Program-made: the position numbers and the translations under genes
Source: Acidobacteriota bacterium
GTDB lineage: Bacteria > Acidobacteriota > Blastocatellia > Pyrinomonadales > Pyrinomonadaceae
Assembly (NCBI GenBank): GCA_029777145.1
Contig: JAKOSS010000194.1
Span: 1-5,194, forward strand
Direction of reading: 5' to 3'
DNA length: 5,194 nt
Notes under the pieces: generated by a model
Seen by the model: only the letters and a program-made list of their open reading frames with translations
What the model was told of the DNA's origin: nothing
Databases searched by the model: none
Shown here: positions 1 through 5,194 of the stretch, one piece after another
Numbering within the stretch: the first letter of the stretch is position 1
How the letters are laid out: each line of letters opens with the position of its first letter

Positions 1-2020
1 AACGCTGCTCCGCGGGAAACGCCTTGAGCTTGTTCCGAACTTCGGTGACGAGATTGCCGTTTGGCTGGAACCGGGGGAAGCGATCGACACCCTCGGTACG
101 ATCGACCTGCCGCGCGTAAAATTTCAGCTGTTTTTCGGCGTCGGTCTGAAGGCTCTCGGGAAGCTTCGACGATTCAAACCAGTATTTGTTGAGCGTATTG
201 TAAACGTCCGTCTCATTCGCCTTGTCGCGATACTCGTCGGTAAGCATCAGATACGCCTTCAGCAGATCGTAATTCGCCCCGAGAAACGTCTCTTCTTCGG
301 CCGAAAGCTGTTTCGGATCCTTGATCGGCGGACTCGTGACGAACTTCTTCATCTCCTCTTCCATCCGGCGCCGGGTCGGATCCATGAAGCGCCGGCTGAC
401 GGCCGTGTAATAGATCGGAAGCAGTCGTTCGGTATAGATCCGGTCACCCGAATACAGCCCCATCCGCATTTTGATCGGCGCGCCGTCGCGGTTGTACTGG
501 TCGAGCTGGTCCATCAGGAGACGCAGGTTTTCGAGCGAGTTGATCTCCGACGTCGACTCGTCCGCATTCTTCGTCAGAGGATCGCGGTTGACGTCGGCCT
601 TCGCGTTGTTGAGAACCGACAGCGCGCGCTTCGACGCGTCGTCCAGCATCTTCTGGTTGTTGTATGTCGAGACGCCGGCAAGGATCAGAAGCGTGGCGAC
701 GAGCGCCGCGCCGAGCAGCGTCACGAGCCATCCGAAGATCGGCGGACGCTGGCGCTGCTCCTGGAACGTACGTACCAGATCCTTGTCACGGAGAACGACG
801 TCGCGGATAAGTCGTTCGACGAAATACGTCGTACCGACGGTCGCCGGTGCCTCGGACGAGCGTCCGGCCGCAGGCGTCGCGGTGAAATAGAACCCTCTGA
901 AAAACGGATTCTCGGTAAATGGGTTCGGCCGGAACAAGGCCGTCACGAAAGCCCCGAGTTTGCGTCTTGCCGCGCTGAAATGGAGCGGGAAATTGAATAT
1001 CCGCAACTGGCGGACCGGCGGAAAAGGAGCGCTGAGCCGCATCAGCCGGCGCTTCATGATCGAATCGTTGAGAAGCGCAAACTCGTCGTCGAACATCGAG
1101 TGCGCGTTCTCGCTCTTCTCCAGCGGGATGGTCGCGCCCCAGACGAGAGTTTCGCCTTCCTTTTTCGAAGTCGAGAATGAATCCTTGAATCCTTCGATCG
1201 CGTCCGCGTGGTTGAAGATGAGGTAAACCGGGAACCTGACCTTGAGCCGCTGCATCGCCTCGTCGAGCCGCGTCCTCAGGACCTTCGCCGACTCCTCGAG
1301 TTCGCGTTCGTCGGCCTCGAGTACACCGTTCGTGTCCGCGAAGAGCAACATTCCGTCGAGCGGACGGTTCGGACGGGTTTTACGGATCGTTTCGAGCAGC
1401 GAAGCCCATTCGTCGGCATCGCCGCCTTCGGTCTGAAAGCGACCGGCGGTATCGATGAAAACGGCGTCCGTGGTGACGCGCCAGTCGACAGCCTGCGTCG
1501 GCTTGATGATCTTCATCTCGGACTGCCGCTGACTCGGAAGAGTCTGGAAGTTAAGATTCGATCCGACAACGACCGACGATTTGCCGGATTTCGGAATACC
1601 GGCAACGATGTACCACGGCAGCGAGTAGAGCGCGTCGGAGCTGCCGTCGCCGAGATTCGACGACCGCAGGAATTTGACGACTTCCTCCGCGCCCTGAAGG
1701 TTTTCGCCCGAAGCCTTGGCGGTCGCCAACGGCGCCGGCTGCTCGGCCGCCGGAGCGCTCTCTTTCGCTCCTGTCTTCTCTTCGGCCTCCTTCTTCTCCT
1801 TTTCTTCCTTCTTCTTTGCCCGGCGACTGACGACATAGCCGGCCAGCAAAGTGAACGGAAGCGTCAACAGCAGGACGATGATCACCATGATCCGCGTGTT
1901 GACGGGAAGCCCCAACTTCTGCCCTCCGAACCAGGTCAGGAATCCGACGATTCCATAGAATGACATCAGGCCGCCGATGCCGAAGGCGAATTTAAGTTGT
2001 TGGACGTGCCACGAACTCAT
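1..2020 (-). CDS. tssM: T6SS inner-membrane protein TssM (IcmF family), 3' end cut by window edge
   Basis: TssM spans the inner membrane and, with TssL, forms the anchor and channel of the T6SS; its periplasmic part reaches towards the outer membrane. The first 673 residues are present and the reading frame is open to base 1. Visible in order: membrane helices at about residues 11-32 and 44-64; a Lys/Glu-rich linker (66-87); a cytoplasmic P-loop domain with Walker A GIPKSGKSS (141-149), the switch-like motif IDTAGR (189-194), and NHAD at 270-273 where relatives usually have TKxD; the IcmF signature FRPNPFTENPFFRGFYFT; a third helix at about 431-450; then the start of the helical periplasmic region with the family-like RMGLYSGDRIYTERLLPIYY. 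Family members are usually about 1100-1300 residues, so roughly the C-terminal half is missing. The ATG at 2020 is the only ATG, GTG or TTG start that keeps the first helix; the upstream frame closes at 2077-2075. No Shine-Dalgarno motif precedes it. It follows tssL by 70 bp on the same strand. The family assignment is very secure. Confidence 0.95.
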   Translation of the reverse strand, partial: MSSWHVQQLKFAFGIGGLMSFYGIVGFLTWFGGQKLGLPVNTRIMVIIVLLLTLPFTLLAGYVVSRRAKKKEEKEKKEAEEKTGAKESAPAAEQPAPLATAKASGENLQGAEEVVKFLRSSNLGDGSSDALYSLPWYIVAGIPKSGKSSVVVGSNLNFQTLPSQRQSEMKIIKPTQAVDWRVTTDAVFIDTAGRFQTEGGDADEWASLLETIRKTRPNRPLDGMLLFADTNGVLEADERELEESAKVLRTRLDEAMQRLKVRFPVYLIFNHADAIEGFKDSFSTSKKEGETLVWGATIPLEKSENAHSMFDDEFALLNDSIMKRRLMRLSAPFPPVRQLRIFNFPLHFSAARRKLGAFVTALFRPNPFTENPFFRGFYFTATPAAGRSSEAPATVGTTYFVERLIRDVVLRDKDLVRTFQEQRQRPPIFGWLVTLLGAALVATLLILAGVSTYNNQKMLDDASKRALSVLNNAKADVNRDPLTKNADESTSEINSLENLRLLMDQLDQYNRDGAPIKMRMGLYSGDRIYTERLLPIYYTAVSRRFMDPTRRRMEEEMKKFVTSPPIKDPKQLSAEEETFLGANYDLLKAYLMLTDEYRDKANETDVYNTLNKYWFESSKLPESLQTDAEKQLKFYARQVDRTEGVDRFPRFQPNGNLVTEVRNKLKAFPAEQR

Positions 2021-2048
2021 AAAATAGGGGCCGAAACGCGGCGAATAC

Positions 2049-2064
2049 GGCGCCCGACGGCGCC
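2049..2064 (-). other. GC-rich hairpin in the tssL-tssM gap
   Basis: Two GGCGCC words separated by four bases (GTCG on the transcribed strand) can fold into a six-pair all-GC stem with a tetraloop, and a flanking U-G pair could extend it. It lies 28 bases upstream of the tssM start and 26 bases after the tssL stop. No run of U follows, so it does not look like an intrinsic terminator. It could instead stabilise or pause the transcript between the two genes, or tune tssM translation. Because GGCGCC is itself a palindrome, chance in GC-rich DNA is a real alternative. Confidence 0.4.
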
Positions 2065-2090
2065 ACTCGATCGATCACCGACCGAGATGA

Positions 2091-2774
2091 TCAGAACGGA
2101 AGCTTCTTGATCGCTTCACTCAGAAAGAACGACGTCATCACGAACAGGATCAGGTAAACGATGAACGCGAATCCAAGCCCGCCGAAGGCGGTGACTTTTG
2201 CCCAGGCCGGCATCTTTCTCGGTTTCGGCGGCTCCGGCTGATCGTCGGCCAGCCAATGCGGCGACAATTCGACCGGACGGATCTTACCTGCCTTCACGAG
2301 CGCGTTCGCCGTCTGCTGCATGATCGAAAGCATTTTGTCCTTTTCGTAAACGGCATACCGTCCCTTGAAGCCGAGGAGCATGCAGACGTAATAAACCTCG
2401 ACGGCGTCGGCGGTCACGTCGATCTGTTTCAGCATCGCCGCGAGCTTTTCGAAAAACTTGTTGCCGGCGAGTTGTTCACCGAAATACTCGAGTTGCAGCG
2501 GGTATTTCTCCCACTCTTCCTTGAGATGAAAATTGTTCGTCAGGACGGTTTCATCGACGAAGGAGGCGAGCGCAAACTTGGCGACCTGGATGATCTTGCT
2601 GCTGAACCGATATCGTTCGGCGCGCCTTTCGAAATCCTCGAGCAGCGAGGCGATCTTCGGACGCAGATCCATCGACGGCTGGACGATCCCCGACTTGAGC
2701 CTGAGGATCAGGTCATACACCGGACCCGCAAACGCGACCAGATCGTTCTTGTTGCTTGGTTCAGACATAGTCAT
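2091..2774 (-). CDS. tssL: T6SS inner-membrane protein TssL (DotU family), short form
   Basis: TssL pairs with TssM in the inner membrane and contacts TssK on the cytoplasmic side, linking the baseplate to the membrane complex. The 227-residue product has the expected layout: a helical cytoplasmic domain (about 10-175) followed by a Pro/Lys-rich stretch (180-190) and one C-terminal membrane helix (about 194-217) ending with the short tail KKLPF. DotU hallmarks include AKFALASFVDETVL (65-78), the tryptophan at 88, QLEYFGEQLAGNKFFEKL (94-111) and EVYYVCMLLGFKGRY (126-140). There is no OmpA-like peptidoglycan-binding domain after the helix, so any wall anchoring must come from another protein. 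Two in-frame ATGs are possible, at 2774 and 2768. Neither has a Shine-Dalgarno motif, and the first sits inside an intergenic repeat word, so the second (protein starting MSEPSN) is at least as likely. It lies between tssK (82 bp upstream) and tssM (70 bp downstream). Confidence 0.95.
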   Translation of the reverse strand: MTMSEPSNKNDLVAFAGPVYDLILRLKSGIVQPSMDLRPKIASLLEDFERRAERYRFSSKIIQVAKFALASFVDETVLTNNFHLKEEWEKYPLQLEYFGEQLAGNKFFEKLAAMLKQIDVTADAVEVYYVCMLLGFKGRYAVYEKDKMLSIMQQTANALVKAGKIRPVELSPHWLADDQPEPPKPRKMPAWAKVTAFGGLGFAFIVYLILFVMTSFFLSEAIKKLPF

Positions 2775-2852
2775 TTCGGATTCGGGAATTCTGATTTCGG
2801 ATTGCCGTCAGCGTCGACTAACATCCGAAATCCACATTCCCACATCCCACAT
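2773..2852. repeat. Cluster of short direct and inverted repeats in the tssK-tssL gap
   Basis: The word ATTTCGGATT occurs at 2773-2782 and again at 2794-2803, 21 bases apart, and its inverse ATCCGAAAT is at 2823-2831. The second copy and the inverse can pair over ten bases (2793-2802 with 2823-2832) around a 20-base loop. Next to this, CCACAT occurs three times (2832-2837, 2840-2845, 2847-2852), the last two as back-to-back CCCACAT. The repeats fill nearly the whole 82-bp gap, and the first overlaps the upstream candidate start codon of tssL. They differ in texture from the flanking genes. They could be a degenerate dispersed repeat, a transcript hairpin or binding sites; I cannot tell which. 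Confidence 0.6.
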
Positions 2853-2856
2853 GCCA

Positions 2857-4209
2857 TCATGGTTTCACCGCGTACATTTCAAGCTGCTCGTCAGGAATCT
2901 CGTCGGGTACGTAGACCGCGATCACCTTCGACCCCTTGATGCCGTCCCAGTACGGCCCGATCGTATCGAGCATGAAATAGCGGAAACCGACCCGCGTCGG
3001 GATCGGCGCCGGCGGCGGACTCGCGTGTGTCAGCACGACGCCCGGCAGAGCCGATCCGATGATCGTGTCGATGACGTCGCGCGAACCGATCTTGACGACG
3101 CGCGGCACGCCCTCGATAAGCTTCGATTCCGGCATCTGGGCACGTACCGCCAGATAGAATCCGGCTTCCTTGAGAAGCCTTTCGTCCTCGACGCGGCCGA
3201 CGTACAAAGTGTCGCGCGTCTTCTCGAGCGGGATCGGCACGCAACGGCTCGGAATGACGGTTTCGAGCAATTCCTTCAACTGCGTCGAAAGATTGAAGAA
3301 CGTAAAGTGTAGATCGTCGTGATCGTATTTGACGATGTCGCGCGGATAAAGCTCGGTCGAGAACGTCATCAGCTTTCCGACGAGTTCCGCCATTTCGAGA
3401 TAAAGCGGCTCCGGATGAAGCATTGGCGACCGGAAGAAATGCGCCATCGTCGGGATCGCCGAGTTGATCGTGTGGAGCAGCCAGAAGACGGCCACCTCCG
3501 AGGTCGTGAAATCCGCGAGCGACGCGTTGCGCTGGCGGCGCTGCTCGCCGAGCGACCCGCTCTTCGTGTTCAGGATCTCAACCAGCTGTCGGAGCATGTT
3601 GACGAGCCAGACCGACGACGAGGTCTTCAGCGTCGCGGGAATGAAGTCCTCGTTGATCTGGAGTTGGCCGGTCGGTGTGCGTTTCAGTTCGGCGATCTTC
3701 ATCGAAGTGAATCCGTCGCGAACTTCGTCGTCGAAAATTATCCGGAGATTGCTCTTGGCGTATGCCAGCGTCTGTTCGTTCGTGCCGGTCGTCTCGTCCT
3801 TGACCGCGAGTCCTTCCTGAAGAAAACGAACGTTCGACGTCGGTTTGGCGCCGTTCGCCTGAAAATTCGCCTCGCCTGCCTTCCTCGCCGGAATCGCGAT
3901 ATGGACGCCGAGTTTCTCCGCCTCGGGATGGAAGTGATTGCCGACGGGACGCAGATCGGGAACCGCCTCGGCGTCGGGAACGTTGATCATCAGACCGTCC
4001 TGCAGCACTGCGTGGCAGTTTATGATCTGGAAATTCCCGTTCGCGATCGCCTCGCGATTGATCTGAAGATCGAGGATCCCGTATTCGAACGGCATCATCG
4101 AACGCACTCGTGAATTGAGCAACTCTTCGTGATAGTTGTCCCACTGCTGGAAGTGGTGGGGAGTCATCAACATCCCCTCGTTCCAGACGATCTTACGGTA
4201 CTTGCTCAT
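2857..4209 (-). CDS. tssK: T6SS baseplate protein TssK
   Basis: TssK is a cytoplasmic, trimeric baseplate component that docks the T6SS tail onto the TssL/TssM membrane complex. The 450-residue product matches the usual length of about 440-450. The N-terminus carries the family hallmark VWNEGMLMTPHHFQQ (8-22), followed by the β-rich shell domain with SMMPFEYGILDLQIN (37-51). The middle holds a helical region (about 195-320), including the QLVEILNTKSGSLGEQRRQR stretch (208-227). The C-terminal domain, which in known relatives binds the membrane complex, shows IIGSALPGVVLTH (383-395), GFRYFMLD (408-415), the tryptophan at 421 and the closing VIAVYVPDEIPDEQLEMY (429-446). The gene is intact. The ATG at 4209 places the family motif at the expected distance; an ATG 19 bases upstream is out of frame. 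No Shine-Dalgarno motif is seen. It is the first tss gene after a 75-bp AT-rich gap and is followed by tssL 82 bp downstream. Confidence 0.96.
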   Translation of the reverse strand: MSKYRKIVWNEGMLMTPHHFQQWDNYHEELLNSRVRSMMPFEYGILDLQINREAIANGNFQIINCHAVLQDGLMINVPDAEAVPDLRPVGNHFHPEAEKLGVHIAIPARKAGEANFQANGAKPTSNVRFLQEGLAVKDETTGTNEQTLAYAKSNLRIIFDDEVRDGFTSMKIAELKRTPTGQLQINEDFIPATLKTSSSVWLVNMLRQLVEILNTKSGSLGEQRRQRNASLADFTTSEVAVFWLLHTINSAIPTMAHFFRSPMLHPEPLYLEMAELVGKLMTFSTELYPRDIVKYDHDDLHFTFFNLSTQLKELLETVIPSRCVPIPLEKTRDTLYVGRVEDERLLKEAGFYLAVRAQMPESKLIEGVPRVVKIGSRDVIDTIIGSALPGVVLTHASPPPAPIPTRVGFRYFMLDTIGPYWDGIKGSKVIAVYVPDEIPDEQLEMYAVKP

Positions 4210-4284
4210 ATGCCGTTGTGAAAATCATGGTAAATCTAATGTCAAAATTAGTAAACGTTAGATACCAAACTTCTTAAACAATCG
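4210..4284 (-). promoter_or_regulatory. AT-rich candidate promoter/operator region upstream of tssK
   Basis: This gap between the YkgJ-type gene and tssK is markedly richer in A and T than anything else in the window. On the transcribed strand it contains TTGACA (4245-4240), a perfect match to a sigma-70 type -35 box, but the hexamer at the usual spacing (TTCACA, 4222-4217) is a poor -10, so the match may be accidental. Two similar words, TTTACTAATTTTGACA (4255-4240) and TTTACCATGATTTTCACA (4234-4217), start 21 bases apart, which would place two binding sites on the same helix face. No hairpin plus T-run terminator for the upstream gene is evident. A promoter here would make tssK the first gene of its transcript. 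This is inference from composition and position. Confidence 0.35.
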
Positions 4285-5058
4285 TTACTGGCGTTTCGGC
4301 GGTGTCGGAACGGTCTTGTTCGTAAGTAACCTGAAGAAATCCGCCATCCATTCTTCGCCGCTTTTCTCGGGGAAACGATCAGGATTCTTTTGTACCCATT
4401 TTAGCGCTAAAACGAGCGGAATGAAATCCGCGCCAACCAGTCGCAAATCGCGGCCCAAATGTCGCAGCGGAATCGCCGGTTTGACCGGGATTTCGATGCG
4501 CTCGATGTCGGCGGGATTCGGCTTCGCGCAGATCTCGGCCGGTGAACTGACAAGGTACTCGCGACATGAAACCGGCCGATCCGGATGGATCGAGCACGAC
4601 TCGTTCTCGAGAAACGGACACGGGATCGCGGCTTCAAAATAATCGAGAAGTATCCGTTCCCGCTGCGACGGATCAAGTTCGGCCCACGATGACAGGCGCT
4701 CAAAGATATCGGTCTTCCCGAGCTCCGCCAACGCCTCGTCAAACCGCTCCAAAACCTCGCTTTTCCGGGGCTCCGGCATCGCCGCGACGACCTCGGCAAG
4801 CCCGTGCGCCTCGATCTCGGCGACCGGAACCATCTGTCGGCAGCACGCGCCGCAACCGGCCCGGCAGCTGACCGTGCGCCCCTGCGCCCCGGCCGCCGAT
4901 TCGCCCATCGCGACGAACGAATCGGTCATCCGCTGAAAGATCGGCAGCATCCGCTGCGGCTTCACCGGCGTCGCCGGAACGGTCATCTGCATTTCGAGCG
5001 GTTGTCCATCGACGGACAACGTGATGTTTCCGGTGATCCACTCTGTGATTTCTTCCAC
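4285..5058 (-). CDS. YkgJ-type cysteine-cluster (CxxCxxCC family) protein
   Basis: This 257-residue protein belongs to the family annotated as putative zinc- or iron-chelating; its biochemical role is not established, so I give none. The metal-site cysteines are clear: C65, C69, C72 and C73 in CRAGCGACC, then C147, C155 and C165 within CPFLENESCSIHP and RPVSCREY, and C177 in AEICAKP. The first 50 residues contain a strand-like stretch (about 11-27, with the pattern LSVDGQPLEMQMTVP) followed by a helix; a Glu/Ala-rich helical insert (about 80-142) separates the two cysteine groups. There is no signal peptide or membrane helix, so it is probably cytoplasmic. The start is a GTG preceded at 7 bases by GAGAAG; the next in-frame ATG, at residue 23, would delete the N-terminal strand region. 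It lies 75 bp upstream of tssK on the same strand, but the AT-rich gap between them suggests it is a neighbour rather than part of the T6SS. Family call secure, function unknown. Confidence 0.88.
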   Translation of the reverse strand: MEEITEWITGNITLSVDGQPLEMQMTVPATPVKPQRMLPIFQRMTDSFVAMGESAAGAQGRTVSCRAGCGACCRQMVPVAEIEAHGLAEVVAAMPEPRKSEVLERFDEALAELGKTDIFERLSSWAELDPSQRERILLDYFEAAIPCPFLENESCSIHPDRPVSCREYLVSSPAEICAKPNPADIERIEIPVKPAIPLRHLGRDLRLVGADFIPLVLALKWVQKNPDRFPEKSGEEWMADFFRLLTNKTVPTPPKRQ

Positions 5059-5065
5059 GGCAATT

Positions 5066-5073
5066 CTTCTCTT
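5066..5073 (-). promoter_or_regulatory. Shine-Dalgarno-like site supporting the GTG start of the YkgJ-type gene
   Basis: The transcribed strand reads AAGAGAAG here, 7 bases before the GTG at 5058. It is a moderate, purine-rich match to the ribosome-binding consensus. It is the only such site placed correctly before any start in the window and it favours the GTG over the internal ATG at residue 23. Confidence 0.4.
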
Positions 5074-5194
5074 AAAACCAGTACGCGATGGAGACAGTCG
5101 CCCGCGAAGCGTGTTTGGCGAAGATACGCGGAAAGGTCTTCCAATGCGTAATCCGGGTTAAAACGTTACGGGCTCTGAGTTGACGCCGAAGTCG
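5072..5194 (-). other. Upstream region; possible 3' tail of an unidentified gene
   Basis: One minus frame is open from the window edge to a TAA at 5074-5072, giving 40 residues rich in Arg and aromatic residues and ending ATVSIAYWF. The stop falls 13 bases before the GTG of the YkgJ-type gene, a spacing typical of adjacent genes in one transcript. I do not recognise the peptide, and an open stretch of this length can occur by chance in GC-rich DNA. A second frame also ends near the edge (TAA at 5160-5158, after EPVTF). No convincing promoter, terminator or RNA gene is visible in these bases. Confidence 0.15.

Noticed and set aside
1776..1825. Internal translation start in tssM suggested by AGGAG-like words
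   Set aside because: No ATG or GTG lies at a suitable distance downstream in the same frame; the words come from Lys/Glu codons.
1208..1963. Plus-strand 251-residue open frame
   Set aside because: It is antisense to the P-loop region of tssM, is Arg-rich and low in complexity, and has no recognisable domain; the minus frame carries clear IcmF motifs.
2049..2064. Intrinsic terminator between tssL and tssM
   Set aside because: The stem is strong but is followed by mixed sequence rather than a U-run, and the flanking genes are normally co-transcribed.
2256..3312. Two overlapping plus-strand open frames across tssL, the gap and tssK
   Set aside because: They are antisense to two well-supported genes and run through the intergenic repeats, producing low-complexity peptides with no family likeness.
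3319..4113. Plus-strand 264-residue open frame
   Set aside because: It lies wholly antisense to tssK and is dominated by Arg, Asp and Glu, as expected of a shadow frame opposite a GC-rich gene.
5158..5193. Short minus frame ending EPVTF as the 3' end of a gene
   Set aside because: Only about eleven codons are visible before the window edge, which is too few to support a call.
1..5194. CRISPR array, tRNA or rRNA gene, insertion sequence or toxin-antitoxin pair
   Set aside because: I saw no regularly spaced long repeats, cloverleaf-like or rRNA-like segments, terminal inverted repeats with a transposase, or paired small genes; the gaps are too short to hold them.

Overview
This window is the membrane-complex and baseplate-adaptor part of a type VI secretion system (T6SS) gene cluster. 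All genes I can support lie on the minus strand, so they are transcribed from high to low coordinates. In order of transcription they are a YkgJ-type cysteine-cluster protein (5058-4285), tssK (4209-2857), tssL (2774-2091) and tssM (2020 to beyond base 1). The plus strand carries only long shadow ORFs in this GC-rich sequence.

How the genes work together: TssK is the baseplate component that connects the contractile machine to the inner-membrane complex. TssL (DotU) and TssM (IcmF) form that inner-membrane channel and anchor. TssM is cut by the window edge. It keeps its two N-terminal membrane helices, the cytoplasmic P-loop domain, the third helix and about 220 residues of the periplasmic part. 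No tssJ (the outer-membrane lipoprotein partner) lies between tssK and tssM, and TssL has no C-terminal peptidoglycan-binding domain. No sheath, Hcp, VgrG, ClpV or effector gene is visible.

Non-coding parts: the gaps are 70 to 82 bp. The tssL-tssM gap holds a compact GC hairpin. The tssK-tssL gap is filled with short degenerate repeats (ATTTCGGATT, its inverse, and CCACAT words), one of which overlaps the first possible start codon of tssL. The gap upstream of tssK is strikingly AT-rich and holds two similar 16-18 nt words spaced 21 nt apart and a TTGACA hexamer, so it is the best place for a tss promoter. Upstream of the YkgJ-type gene are 136 bases with no gene I can confidently name; one minus frame stays open to the window edge and may be the tail of another gene.

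Organism: a Gram-negative (diderm) bacterium of moderately high GC. The divergent T6SS proteins, the absence of Shine-Dalgarno motifs before the tss genes and the degenerate intergenic repeats make me lean towards Acidobacteriota or another non-proteobacterial soil lineage. This is weak inference, not something the sequence proves. I see no evidence of an undescribed system: this is a recognisable T6SS segment with a few unusual details.
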